A stretch of 36,722 bases of DNA, from the NCBI GenBank assembly GCA_947589275.1, contig CANQAQ010000007.1:1-36722 (forward strand), given 5' to 3'. Shown piece after piece: positions 7,909 through 15,489 of the stretch. The DNA comes from an uncultured Bacilli bacterium. GTDB taxonomy: Bacteria > Bacillota_I > Bacilli_A > RF39 > UBA660. Numbering within the stretch: the first letter of the stretch is position 1; every line of letters starts with the position of its first letter. The translations under genes and the position numbers were made by a program. The notes under the pieces are model-generated. The model ran no database searches. It was not told the origin of the DNA and was given only the letters and a program-made list of their open reading frames with translations.

Positions 7909-8397
7909 TTATTTTTTTGTCACAAAATAGCTGGTATATTCATTATCATTAATTTTATAAGATACTAAAACTTTAAATTCACAATCAAATTTTTCAAGCT
8001 TATCTTCAAATGGTATATAACCAACTAATACTATACCTTCTGGTTTTTCACCTAAAATAAGATTAACACTATCATCAAATATTCCTATACTTGGAAATAC
8101 ATCATCAGTTTGTTTATCATGAATTGCAATTGCTTTAATATCAGTAATTTTATCTTTTGGATTATCAATTACAACTTGATACTGTATTTCTTCATCTGTT
8201 AATTTATCATATTCTATATTAATATCAAATGGTATATCATTACTTGAATCACTAACAGATTTTAACTTTTTAACATATTTAATATACTCTTTCTTTTCAG
8301 TTTCTTCTTTTGATATACTTGGAGTTTTTGTATCATTTAAAGTACATCCTAAAGTCAAGAATAAAAATAATACTATAACTATAAAAATCTTTTTCAT
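7909..8397 (-). CDS. Putative lipoprotein, unknown function
   Basis: The 162-residue protein has a lipoprotein signal peptide with lipobox LTLGC and Cys18. A Lys/Glu-rich linker follows, then a domain with alternating beta-like segments (for example YQVVIDN and EGIVLVGYIPF) that could be an immunoglobulin-like fold. That fold is inferred from the pattern only. Its ATG comes one base after the stop codon of the nucleosidase gene, so it is translationally linked to that gene and shares its operon. Confidence 0.7.
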   Translation of the reverse strand: MKKIFIVIVLFLFLTLGCTLNDTKTPSISKEETEKKEYIKYVKKLKSVSDSSNDIPFDINIEYDKLTDEEIQYQVVIDNPKDKITDIKAIAIHDKQTDDVFPSIGIFDDSVNLILGEKPEGIVLVGYIPFEDKLEKFDCEFKVLVSYKINDNEYTSYFVTKK

Positions 8398-8398
8398 A

Positions 8399-9055
8399 CT
8401 ATATTACCTCTGTTAAATAATCTTCTATTAATATTTTCATAACTATTGAAAGATTATATTTATAAACATCTAATTGTTCATCATATCCATTTTCACCTTT
8501 TATTGGTTTATCAGTTACACCTTTAATAACTAGACATTCAACATTATTTAAACTACATACTTTTAAAACTGCTGCTGATTCCATATCTGATGCATAAATA
8601 TTCTGACTTGCTAAATAAGTTAAATCTTTCCATGTTACTAAAGCTCTATCACTACTACCCATAAATCCTGTTTTAAAAGGTAATGATATTTTAGGAAGAT
8701 CTAAATTAATAATATAATCCTCTTTTATATTATCATTAAGATCTCTTATAATAAAATCATAATCTATAATTCCTTCTGGAATAAATATATCTTGATATGA
8801 TAAATAATCTGATGAAGATGAACATGTACCAAGAACAATTATTTTTTCTAAATTAAATTTATCTATCATATATTGTGTACTCGCAGATGCATTAACCTTC
8901 CTTGATCCACTCCTATAAAATACTACATCTTTATTATGAAATTTAGTTCTATAATATTCACCAAATGGATAATTTTCTAAATATTCATCTTGAATATTAT
9001 AAATTTCTAATAGTACTTTAAATTCTGCTTTAGACGCTACTAAAACACCTATCAA
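8399..9055 (-). CDS. Nucleoside phosphorylase/MTA-SAH nucleosidase family protein
   Basis: The 218-residue protein has the PNP_UDP_1 fold pattern: an N-terminal IGVLVASKAE strand, VLGTCSSSS, the sugar-contacting motif SDMESAAV at about 166-173, and IKGVTDKP near the C terminus with the catalytic-type Asp. These features fit 5'-methylthioadenosine/S-adenosylhomocysteine nucleosidase, which removes adenine from these by-products of SAM metabolism. However, sequence identity to true MtnN appears modest, so another nucleoside phosphorylase specificity is possible. It starts at TTG, overlapping the scpB stop codon (TTGA), which indicates translational coupling. Confidence 0.8.
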   Translation of the reverse strand: MIGVLVASKAEFKVLLEIYNIQDEYLENYPFGEYYRTKFHNKDVVFYRSGSRKVNASASTQYMIDKFNLEKIIVLGTCSSSSDYLSYQDIFIPEGIIDYDFIIRDLNDNIKEDYIINLDLPKISLPFKTGFMGSSDRALVTWKDLTYLASQNIYASDMESAAVLKVCSLNNVECLVIKGVTDKPIKGENGYDEQLDVYKYNLSIVMKILIEDYLTEVI

Positions 9056-9624
9056 TTTTCATCACCTACTTCTTTATATCTAGATAAAAACAAATCATCC
9101 TCTTCAAGAACTTCTATATCATTTAAATCTATTTTTGGAAGATCATCTTTTGTAGATAATCCAAAATAATCTAAAAAGTAATCAGTTGTTTTATATAAAA
9201 TTGGTCTACCTGGCAAATCACTTTTACCTACATCACATATAAATCCTTTTGATACCAAATTTCTAAGCATAGAAGATGAATTTACCCCCCTAATATCATC
9301 AATTTCTAATCTTGTAATTGGTTCATTATATGCGACTATTGCAAGAGTTTCTAATGCTGATTTTGATAATGTATTACAAACATTATCTGATAACTTTACT
9401 AAATATTCTTTATACTTTGGTTTAGTAGTTAATTTATACTTATTTCCTAATATTTTAAGTTCAATTCCCCTTTTATTATCTTCATATTCTTTTTTCAAAT
9501 CTGATATTAGTTTTAAAGTTTTATCTTCATCTATTTCCATTATTTCAGATAGTTGTTTTAATGTTAATCCTTCATCACCTACTGCAAAAAGTAAGCACTC
9601 AAGTACGTCAATCATTTTTTGCAC
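9052..9624 (-). CDS. scpB: Segregation and condensation protein B
   Basis: ScpB is the winged-helix partner of ScpA and the SMC ATPase in the condensin-like complex that organises the chromosome. The 190-residue product fits the family. It shows the N-terminal ECLLFAVGDEGLTLKQLSEI, the conserved ALETLAIVAYNEPITRLEIDDIRGV block (about 90-114) and DLPGRPILYKTTDYFLDYFGL near 137-157. It overlaps scpA by 17 bases and the nucleosidase gene by 4 bases, so the three are translated from one message. Confidence 0.95.
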   Translation of the reverse strand: MQKMIDVLECLLFAVGDEGLTLKQLSEIMEIDEDKTLKLISDLKKEYEDNKRGIELKILGNKYKLTTKPKYKEYLVKLSDNVCNTLSKSALETLAIVAYNEPITRLEIDDIRGVNSSSMLRNLVSKGFICDVGKSDLPGRPILYKTTDYFLDYFGLSTKDDLPKIDLNDIEVLEEDDLFLSRYKEVGDEN

Positions 9625-10342
9625 CTTCTTTTAGATTTATTAATATGTTTTCAAAATTATCTTTCTGAACAATATTTATTTCTCCATATTTAGCCATTTC
9701 TAATATTGATAAAAAAGTAACTACTATATACTCTCTTGTTTTATATGTAAATAAATCAAAGAAAGAAACTTCCTTCTTATTTTTTAATATTGTTCTTATT
9801 TCATCAGTTCTATCTTTTACAGATAGTTCTTTCTTTGTAATTTTAGTACTTATAGGTTTCTCATCTTCTTTTCTTTTAAGAAAACTATTTAATGCATTTA
9901 TTAAATCTTCTAGTTGTAAATCACCATTATTTTCAACATTAGTAGATCTATATTCATTTAGATTAATTGGTTCTTTAGTAAATATATCTTGTCTTTCTTC
10001 TTCAAGGGTTTTAAATTTTTCAATCATATCTTTATACTTTTTGTATTCAATTAATCTATTAATCAAATTTTCTCTTAAGTCTTCTTCATATTCATCTTCT
10101 TCTAATTTATTTTTACTTGGAAGAAGCATTTTAGATTTAATTTCTATAAGTTCTGATGCCATTACTAAATATTCAGAAGCAATATCTAAATTCATCTGTT
10201 CCATTTCTTTAATAAAATTAAGATATTGTTCAGTAATAGCCTCAAGCTTAATATCATATATGTTCATCTCAGATGTCTTTATTAGATGAAGTAACAAATC
10301 TAAAGGTCCTTCAAAATCATTTATTATGAATTTATAGTCCAT
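9608..10342 (-). CDS. scpA: Segregation and condensation protein A
   Basis: ScpA is the kleisin that bridges the SMC heads and binds ScpB. The 244-residue protein has the usual kleisin layout. The N-terminal part has FEGPLDLLLHLIKTSEMNIYDIKLEAITEQYL (residues 9 onward), MASELIEIKSKMLLP follows at about 62-76, a charged linker comes next, and the C-terminal winged helix has FLSILEMAKYGEINIVQ. The ATG is preceded by AGGTGGTGA. It heads the operon and has a TATAAT-type promoter upstream. Confidence 0.96.
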   Translation of the reverse strand: MDYKFIINDFEGPLDLLLHLIKTSEMNIYDIKLEAITEQYLNFIKEMEQMNLDIASEYLVMASELIEIKSKMLLPSKNKLEEDEYEEDLRENLINRLIEYKKYKDMIEKFKTLEEERQDIFTKEPINLNEYRSTNVENNGDLQLEDLINALNSFLKRKEDEKPISTKITKKELSVKDRTDEIRTILKNKKEVSFFDLFTYKTREYIVVTFLSILEMAKYGEINIVQKDNFENILINLKEGAKND

Positions 10343-10367
10343 TACTTCACCACCTATGCTATAAATA

Positions 10368-10395
10368 ATTATATCATATTTAATAAAATAAACAA
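10368..10395 (-). promoter_or_regulatory. Promoter of the scpA operon
   Basis: On the minus strand TTGTTT (10390-10395) and TATAAT (10368-10373) are 16 bases apart, ending 25 bases before the scpA ATG. The -35 sits in the T run of the mraZ terminator. Confidence 0.6.
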
Positions 10396-10421
10396 AAAAA
10401 ATTTAGGATAGTCCTAAATTT
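10393..10421 (-). terminator. Terminator of mraZ
   Basis: A perfect 10-bp stem, AAATTTAGGA/TCCTAAATTT (10399-10421) with a 3-base loop, is followed on the minus strand by a T run. It directly abuts the mraZ stop codon, so mraZ is transcribed alone. Confidence 0.9.
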
Positions 10422-10823
10422 TTATAATTGTTTTCTATATTGTTTATAATTTTCATTATTTGAAAAAATCTTTATATGATCAGCAGAACCAGTAAGATAT
10501 AAACTATCTATAATAGTATACTCTTTTCTAATAATTGATGGAATAAGAATTCTTTTTTGTGAATCAAGTTCACTTTTTGATATCAACCCAGTTGCTAAAA
10601 AATCTCTATTTTTTTCTATTTCTTGTGTATATTGGGTATTTATTAACTTATTATACATTTCTAATCTTTCTTTAAATATTTCATATCTATATATTCTAAG
10701 TGCTAAATCATTTTCCCTAACTAAGCATACTTCTTCGCCTTCTTTAAAATTAAATTGATATGGAATTATAAATCTACCTTTATTATCAACATTTCTTTCA
10801 TAACAACCTAAAATAAATTCCAT
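10422..10823 (-). CDS. mraZ: Transcriptional regulator MraZ
   Basis: MraZ is a DNA-binding protein with two AbrB-like swapped-hairpin domains that usually controls the cell-division and wall (dcw) cluster. The 133-residue protein has both halves of the signature: NVDNKGRFIIP (about 11-21) and ELDSQKRILIP (about 86-96). The second differs from the consensus D-x-K-G-R (D-S-Q-K-R). AAAGGGGTGAT precedes the ATG. Its usual downstream partner rsmH (mraW) is absent. A strong terminator and the unrelated scpA operon follow, so this copy is detached from the dcw cluster. It may regulate its own promoter or distant targets. Confidence 0.85.
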   Translation of the reverse strand: MEFILGCYERNVDNKGRFIIPYQFNFKEGEEVCLVRENDLALRIYRYEIFKERLEMYNKLINTQYTQEIEKNRDFLATGLISKSELDSQKRILIPSIIRKEYTIIDSLYLTGSADHIKIFSNNENYKQYRKQL

Positions 10824-10850
10824 TATATCACCCCTTTTTAAGTGATATAT

Positions 10851-10878
10851 ATTATATTCATTTACTATGCTTTGTCAA
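10851..10878 (-). promoter_or_regulatory. Promoter of mraZ
   Basis: On the minus strand a perfect TTGACA (10873-10878) and a perfect TATAAT (10851-10856) are separated by 16 bases, with the -10 ending about 27 bases before the ATG. It is one of the strongest promoter matches in the window. Confidence 0.85.
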
Positions 10879-10925
10879 ATATTTCATTATTAATAATATA
10901 TTTTATAGATTTATTAATATCATAT

Positions 10926-10954
10926 TTGATAATTAGTAACTAATAATATATAAT
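10926..10954 (+). promoter_or_regulatory. Promoter of the leader ORF/RNHCP gene
   Basis: TTGATA (10926-10931) and a perfect TATAAT (10949-10954) are 17 bases apart. The following GTGAGGTG serves as ribosome binding site for a short ORF at 10974. It diverges from the mraZ promoter. Confidence 0.7.
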
Positions 10955-10973
10955 GTATGTGAGGTGTTCATAT

Positions 10974-11042
10974 ATGAAAAAGGTTTTAATAAGTAAAAAA
11001 TATAGATTTGAATTAATTTATAAAAATAATGAAAAAATTTAA
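10974..11042 (+). CDS. Short overlapping leader ORF (22 codons)
   Basis: An ATG with GAGGTG 6 bases upstream opens a 22-residue, Lys-rich frame (MKKVLISKKYRFELIYKN...) ending in TAA at 11040-11042. It overlaps the first ATG of the RNHCP gene, and its stop lies directly before that gene's second ATG (TAATATG). The good binding site belongs to this ORF, not to the RNHCP gene. It may therefore couple translation of the larger gene, or be the displaced start of that gene after a frameshift. Expression is not proven. Confidence 0.4.
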   Translation: MKKVLISKKYRFELIYKNNEKI

Positions 11043-11331
11043 TATGATTGATGAAGAATTCATATGTGAACATTGTAAAAATAAAGTTAATAAATTAGTA
11101 TATACTGCAAGAGATCATTGTAATTACTGTCTTTATTCTAAACATGTTGATATTAATCCTGGCGATAGATTAAATACTTGTAAAGGTTTACTTAAACCTA
11201 TAGGAATAGAAAAATTTAAAGATTCATATAAAATAATTTATAAATGTGAAAAATGTGGAATGTTACATAAAAATATTATGGCAAAAGATGATAATTATAA
11301 TATGATAATTAATTTATCAATAATAAATTAA
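11029..11331 (+). CDS. RNHCP-domain zinc-ribbon protein
   Basis: The 100-residue protein matches the RNHCP family. It has FICEHCKNKV (two Cys), a RDHCNYCLYSKHVD block in place of RNHCPxCLxSxHVD, PGDRLNTCKGLLKPIGI, YKCEKCGMLHKN and a terminal DDN. The paired cysteines suggest one or two zinc ribbons. The family has no established function. The ATG at 11029 lacks a binding site of its own. The next ATG, at 11044 (MIDEEF), follows the stop codon of the short upstream ORF and may be the true, coupled start. It ends in a hairpin shared with the converging spoVA operon. Confidence 0.8.
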   Translation: MKKFNMIDEEFICEHCKNKVNKLVYTARDHCNYCLYSKHVDINPGDRLNTCKGLLKPIGIEKFKDSYKIIYKCEKCGMLHKNIMAKDDNYNMIINLSIIN

Positions 11332-11363
11332 AAAATCATTCTTAAAAAATTGAATGATTTTTT
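11330..11363. terminator. Bidirectional terminator between RNHCP and spoVAE
   Basis: A 12-bp stem, AAAAAATCATTC (11330-11341) and GAATGATTTTTT (11352-11363), has a 10-base loop and gives a T run on both strands. It touches both stop codons. Confidence 0.8.
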
Positions 11364-11713
11364 TAATCTCTTGGTTTAAATATTAGAGTAAATATAAATG
11401 CAAATATTATTGTAGCAGTTATTCCAGTTGCAGTTAATGAAAACATACCAGTAAATAATCCTAAAAGACCATCACTTGCTGCTTTTGCAAGAGCACCATG
11501 AATTAATAAATGTCCAAAACTTGTAATACATACAAGTGCTCCTGCACCAAATGTATCTACAAAAAAATCATATATTGCAAATGTATCAAGTGCAGCACCT
11601 ATTATTACAAATAAACTTGTTATATGACCTGGAAGTAATTTTGTATTATCAAGTATAATTTGACCAATTAAACAAACAATACCAGCAAATAAAAATGAAT
11701 ATATATATATCAT
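11363..11713 (-). CDS. spoVAE: Stage V sporulation protein AE (SpoVAE/SpoVAEB)
   Basis: This is a 116-residue inner-membrane protein with about four hydrophobic segments. It matches the small SpoVAE family: IVCLIGQIILDNTKLLPGHITSLFVIIGAAL near the start, then FGAGALVCITSFGHLLIHG. Together with SpoVAC and SpoVAD it makes the channel apparatus that moves calcium-dipicolinate into the forespore and out at germination. It begins one base after the spoVAD stop codon and is the last gene of this three-gene operon. Confidence 0.93.
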   Translation of the reverse strand: MIYIYSFLFAGIVCLIGQIILDNTKLLPGHITSLFVIIGAALDTFAIYDFFVDTFGAGALVCITSFGHLLIHGALAKAASDGLLGLFTGMFSLTATGITATIIFAFIFTLIFKPRD

Positions 11714-11714
11714 A

Positions 11715-12704
11715 TTATATTACCTCCAAACATATTGCATGACTTACACTTGGTATACTTAACTTTTGATTACACATAGTTGGACTCATAAGTGCACCTG
11801 TTGCTATTAACAAAACTCTTTTTAATAATCTTTCTTTCATTTTTGGAATAATATCAGAATAAACAACAAGAGGAAGACATGATGGTCCAGATCCACCAGC
11901 ATATATGTCTTCATTTTCAAAATCATATATCATAGTTGCTGAATCATCATAATTATCTTTTAAATTTATCCCATATTCTTTACTTAAATACTCTTTAAAA
12001 AGCTCTTTACCATATATTCCTAAATCACCAGTCAATATAAAATCATAATCCTCTGGCTTTGTATTTGTTTGTTTTAGATGTTCATTTAAAACATATGCAG
12101 CACTTGGTGTCATAACACTTCCCATATCAAATACATTTGTAACACCCATATCAATAATTTTCCCAATTGTAGCACTTGTTACCTTTATATCAGTTTTATC
12201 ACTTGTAAGCATTATTCCAGTTGCACCTGTTACAGTAAATGTTGTTGTTTTTGGTTTTGGAGCACCATATTCTACAGGATTTCTAAATTGTCTTTCTGCT
12301 GTCATATTACTTGATGATGTTGTACATATTGCCCTTTTTGCATAATTGCTATTAATTATTGATGATGCAACTAAAATACTTTCACACATTGATGCACAAG
12401 CATTATATAATCCTAGATATGGTACATTTAATTTTGCAATTGCATAATTTGATATAGTTATTTGATTCATTAAATCTGCGGATACTGCAAAATCTACATC
12501 CTCTATTTTATGATGAGATTTATCAAGTAATATATTTATAGCACTTTCTAATTCTTTTATCTCACATTGTTCAAATGTTTTTTCACCATCATAAAAATCT
12601 ACAAACTTCTTATCAAATTTATCTTTAAGTGGACCTTCTATTACAAATGGACCAGCAACTGTTGATACATTCTCTACGTATACATTATTAAACTTAATAT
12701 TCAT
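11715..12704 (-). CDS. spoVAD: Stage V sporulation protein AD
   Basis: SpoVAD has a thiolase-like fold without catalytic function and binds dipicolinic acid. The 329-residue protein is the expected size. It shows family segments such as YLGLYNACASMCESI (about 96-110), NPVEYGAPKPKTTTFTVTGA, GKIIDMGVTNVFDMGSVMTPSAA and YAGGSGPSCLPLV. It lies 3 bases from spoVAC and 1 base from spoVAE on the same strand. No N-terminal membrane segment is seen, consistent with a peripheral protein on the spore inner membrane. Confidence 0.96.
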   Translation of the reverse strand: MNIKFNNVYVENVSTVAGPFVIEGPLKDKFDKKFVDFYDGEKTFEQCEIKELESAINILLDKSHHKIEDVDFAVSADLMNQITISNYAIAKLNVPYLGLYNACASMCESILVASSIINSNYAKRAICTTSSSNMTAERQFRNPVEYGAPKPKTTTFTVTGATGIMLTSDKTDIKVTSATIGKIIDMGVTNVFDMGSVMTPSAAYVLNEHLKQTNTKPEDYDFILTGDLGIYGKELFKEYLSKEYGINLKDNYDDSATMIYDFENEDIYAGGSGPSCLPLVVYSDIIPKMKERLLKRVLLIATGALMSPTMCNQKLSIPSVSHAICLEVI

Positions 12705-12707
12705 AAT

Positions 12708-13148
12708 TTAACCTCCAAAAAAAACGAATCTAACAATACCAAATATATAAGCTGCTATTACACCATAAAGTATTACACTTCCTGATAATTTAAATATATT
12801 AGATCCTATCCCCATAACAAATCCTTCTCTTTTATAATCAATAGCACTACTTGTTGTAGCGTGTGCAAAACCTGTTATTGGAACAAAAAGTCCAGCACCT
12901 GCTTTTGATACCCAATTATCAAAAAAACCTATAGCAGTAAATAAACAAGATAAAAATATTAATGTTACCATCATTAAACTTACTGCCTCATTACGACTAA
13001 TATTTTCAAAACTTTGATAAAAATCTACAAGTCCTTGCCCTATTACACCAACTAAACCACCTATTAAAAAAGCAATTGTAGCATTTTTTAATTTATTTTC
13101 CTTTGGTTTATGTTTTTCTATTAACTTCTGATATTCTTTTCTTTCCAT
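12708..13148 (-). CDS. spoVAC: Stage V sporulation protein AC
   Basis: SpoVAC is the mechanosensitive channel-like membrane subunit of the dipicolinate transport complex. The 146-residue product starts at MERKEYQKLIEKHKPKENK, with GGTGA 5 bases upstream. It has four to five hydrophobic stretches with the family's AFLIGGLVGVIGQGL and KAGAGLFVPITGFAHATTSSAIDYKREGFV. The open frame reaches four codons further upstream to an ATG without a binding site. As first gene of the spoVAC-AD-AE set, it has a forespore-type promoter candidate just upstream. Confidence 0.95.
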   Translation of the reverse strand: MERKEYQKLIEKHKPKENKLKNATIAFLIGGLVGVIGQGLVDFYQSFENISRNEAVSLMMVTLIFLSCLFTAIGFFDNWVSKAGAGLFVPITGFAHATTSSAIDYKREGFVMGIGSNIFKLSGSVILYGVIAAYIFGIVRFVFFGG

Positions 13149-13163
13149 AATATTCACCATTTG

Positions 13164-13193
13164 TAGTATTCACATATTATTATTTTTTATACA
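13164..13193 (-). promoter_or_regulatory. Candidate forespore (sigma-G/F-type) promoter of spoVA
   Basis: On the minus strand TGTATA (13188-13193) is followed after 17 bases by AATACTA (13164-13170). This is close to the sigma-G pattern (TGnATA, then CATACTA; one mismatch in the -10). The position, between the sigF terminator and spoVAC, and the known sigma-G control of spoVA in Bacillus agree. It is a match by eye only. Confidence 0.5.
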
Positions 13194-13222
13194 AAAAAAT
13201 CTTGAATTTTCATTCAAGATTT
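13193..13222 (-). terminator. Terminator of the spoIIAA-sigF unit
   Basis: A perfect 10-bp stem, AAATCTTGAA (13197-13206) and TTCAAGATTT (13213-13222), has a 6-base loop and is followed by T residues on the minus strand. It separates sigF from the spoVA operon. Confidence 0.85.
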
Positions 13223-13226
13223 CTAA

Positions 13227-13886
13227 CTAAGCAATTTTATCATATAGTTCATCTAAAATTTTCCGTTCCATTCTATATACTTTTACCTGACTAATATTCA
13301 TTTCTTTTGCAAGTTGTGTTTGAGTTTTATCTTCATAATACCTTAAATAAATAAGTTTTCTATCTTCCGCATCTAAATCATTTAATGCATCTTTTAATGA
13401 AATTAAATCAATATTATCAACTTTTTCCTCACTTATAACTTTATCATATCTAGTTATATTATCTGAATATTCTAATATTTCATCTAAACTTTCTGTATTT
13501 TGACTTATATTCAATATATCAATTATTTTAGATTCTGGAATATTTAATATACTTGATAATTCTAAAGTACTTGGGACATATCCATTTTCTTTATAAAAAT
13601 CATCACTTGCAAGTTTAATTTTTCTATATAAACTAATTATACCTCTACTAATATGCATATTTTTATCTTCTCGAATATATTGTAAAATTTCACCTAATAT
13701 ATGTTTATGTGCATATGTTGAAAACTTAACTCCTAAATTTGGATTATAACTAGATACAACTTCACTAAGTTTTTTCATACCTACTTGATATAAATCTTCT
13801 TTATTATAACTACTAGCATATTTATTAACAATGGATAATACTAATCTTCTATATGAAAGTACTAACTCATTTGTAAGTTCTAGCAT
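13227..13886 (-). CDS. sigF: Sporulation sigma factor, SigF-type
   Basis: The 219-residue sigma-70 family protein has region 2 (SYNKEDLYQVGMKKLSEVVSSYNPNLGVKFSTYAHKHILGEI, residues about 25-66) and region 4 with a helix-turn-helix (TQTQLAKEMNISQVKVYRMERKIL, about 188-211). Position identifies it as SigF rather than SigG: it follows an anti-anti-sigma gene by overlap and lies next to spoVA, as spoIIAA-AB-sigF-spoVA do in Bacillus. SigF is the first forespore-specific sigma factor. The expected anti-sigma kinase gene spoIIAB is missing between the two genes. The start overlaps the end of spoIIAA by 7 bases. Confidence 0.88.
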   Translation of the reverse strand: MLELTNELVLSYRRLVLSIVNKYASSYNKEDLYQVGMKKLSEVVSSYNPNLGVKFSTYAHKHILGEILQYIREDKNMHISRGIISLYRKIKLASDDFYKENGYVPSTLELSSILNIPESKIIDILNISQNTESLDEILEYSDNITRYDKVISEEKVDNIDLISLKDALNDLDAEDRKLIYLRYYEDKTQTQLAKEMNISQVKVYRMERKILDELYDKIA

Positions 13887-14197
13887 ACGCTTAATAACCT
13901 AAGTGCTGAAAGTTCATCTTGAACTTTTTCATAGCAATCAATATTAATATCATTATAACTTCCACATATTAGCATTTTTCCATCGTTATCTTTTATAAAT
14001 CTTTCACAATTAGAAAACAAATTAATCTTACTAGATATCTTCAAATTATTAACATTTAATACAAGATATCGAATACCTCCTTCTTTAATTACATTTGTTA
14101 TAGTATTTTCTATTTTATTCTCATTTTTATTATTTAAAATCCCTTCTAACCTAACAAATAAAATGCCCTTTTTAAATTCTATATTTATATTAAGCAT
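13880..14197 (-). CDS. spoIIAA: SpoIIAA-like STAS-domain anti-anti-sigma factor
   Basis: The 105-residue protein has the STAS pattern: FVRLEGILNNKNENKIENTI in the first part, then LVLNVNNLKISSKINLF. In Bacillus the phosphorylated serine lies in DSSG. Here the aligned residues are ISSK (54-57), so the two serines remain but the flanking Asp and Gly are lost. SpoIIAA normally releases SigF from SpoIIAB. With no spoIIAB next to it and a changed switch site, its mechanism may differ, or it may act on a kinase encoded elsewhere. GGGAGG precedes the ATG. Confidence 0.75.
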   Translation of the reverse strand: MLNINIEFKKGILFVRLEGILNNKNENKIENTITNVIKEGGIRYLVLNVNNLKISSKINLFSNCERFIKDNDGKMLICGSYNDINIDCYEKVQDELSALRLLSVC

Positions 14198-14236
14198 ATT
14201 TATCCTCCCTTTTCTACATTACATATTAAAACACTA

Positions 14237-14265
14237 ATTAAATATGTTTTAAATACTTTAGACAA
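14237..14265 (-). promoter_or_regulatory. Candidate promoter of spoIIAA-sigF
   Basis: On the minus strand TTGTCT (14260-14265) and TTTAAT (14237-14242) are 17 bases apart, about 40 bases before the spoIIAA start. No clear sigma-H pattern was found in this interval. Moderate match only. Confidence 0.35.
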
Positions 14266-14335
14266 AACATTACAAATTTCTTATATTTATGCTCATATAA
14301 TATATTACCCAATATATTAAAAAATTCCTCTATAT

Positions 14336-14366
14336 AAAAAAGAATAGTTTATGAACTATTCTTTTT
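14336..14366 (-). terminator. Terminator of the amine dehydrogenase gene
   Basis: A perfect 13-bp stem, AAAAAGAATAGTT and AACTATTCTTTTT with a TATG loop, overlaps the end of the gene at 14349. T residues follow on the minus strand. Confidence 0.85.
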
Positions 14367-15407
14367 ATACTTAGGTATATCAAATTTAGATGTTGGAATA
14401 TAGCCCGGTTTAGAATTAATAACATCTTCTATTCTATTAACTATAGTAGCACATGTAAGTTCAACAGTTGATGGTTTACTTATTACTACTCTAGTACTTG
14501 GTTCTCCTTCTATAATCCATTCATTTATATCTACTTCATCTTTTTTATAAACTTTACCTATACATTCTGATTTAATTTTTATTCCTTCTTTTGTGATAGT
14601 TTTAACAACGGCGCTCATACCAATTACATTACCCTTTTTAATAATCATATTAAGTGTATTACTATTAATATCATCGTCTGCAATTATAGGTATACACTCT
14701 TGTGTTTGACTTATTACTGTTAAGTTGAATCTATCGCATAGCCATCCATTCGTATTCCACATGTATGATGGTAAAAATTCACCATTTTCTATAAGTTTAT
14801 TTCTTTCTTCTATTGATATATTATCATATGATGCTATTTGCTTTTCAAATTCATCTTTAGTAAGACCTACACCATGTGCTTTTGCAAGAGCTATACCATA
14901 GTCTTCAACATTATAACTTGAACTTCCATTTATATTTTTTATTTCGTGAGTACTACCTGCTAATGTATAAATTAAATTACCCCAGAATACATCTTGATAC
15001 CCACTTCCTGTTATTGTGCAATTATTTTCTTTTGCAAGTTTATCTATATTTAGTGTTATTTTTGGAGATGAGTTAAATGGATATAAAGCTTCTTCACATG
15101 TACTTATAGCATTTATACCTAAAGATGCACATATTGTAAAAATATCTTTAATATCTTTCATTAAACTCATTGTTGAAACTATACATATATCTGGTTTTAA
15201 TTTTCTTAAGATGTTATCCGCATCTTTTGCATCAAGAATTTTCACACCTTTATCTTTACCACCAATAATATAAGATATATCTTTACCAATAATATCTTTA
15301 TTAACATCAAAAGCACATACAATGTTATATCCTTTTTCAATAGCATATCTCATTATATATTTTGACATTTTGCCACAACCATATTGTACTACTTTATAAT
15401 TATTCAT
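14349..15407 (-). CDS. DapB-like NAD(P)-dependent amine dehydrogenase (2,4-diaminopentanoate dehydrogenase-like)
   Basis: The 352-residue protein has an N-terminal Rossmann fold (VVQYGCGKMSKYIMRYAI, residues 5-22), a segment resembling dihydrodipicolinate reductase, and a C-terminal domain with ECIPIIADDD and EGEPSTRVVISKPSTVELTCATIVNRI. This layout fits the DapB-like family that includes 2,4-diaminopentanoate dehydrogenase of ornithine-fermenting clostridia. True DapB is shorter (about 250 residues). The substrate is not determined, because none of the other ornithine-pathway genes (ornithine racemase, oraS/oraE, ortAB) is present. It is a single-gene unit with GGAGGG before the ATG and a strong terminator after it. 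Confidence 0.7.
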   Translation of the reverse strand: MNNYKVVQYGCGKMSKYIMRYAIEKGYNIVCAFDVNKDIIGKDISYIIGGKDKGVKILDAKDADNILRKLKPDICIVSTMSLMKDIKDIFTICASLGINAISTCEEALYPFNSSPKITLNIDKLAKENNCTITGSGYQDVFWGNLIYTLAGSTHEIKNINGSSSYNVEDYGIALAKAHGVGLTKDEFEKQIASYDNISIEERNKLIENGEFLPSYMWNTNGWLCDRFNLTVISQTQECIPIIADDDINSNTLNMIIKKGNVIGMSAVVKTITKEGIKIKSECIGKVYKKDEVDINEWIIEGEPSTRVVISKPSTVELTCATIVNRIEDVINSKPGYIPTSKFDIPKYKKNSS

Positions 15408-15489
15408 AACTATCCCTCCTTATAATAAAAGTTTAACATATAGGAATTTTACTAACAAGAATTTTTTTATTTCTAGTGTAAACTATATG

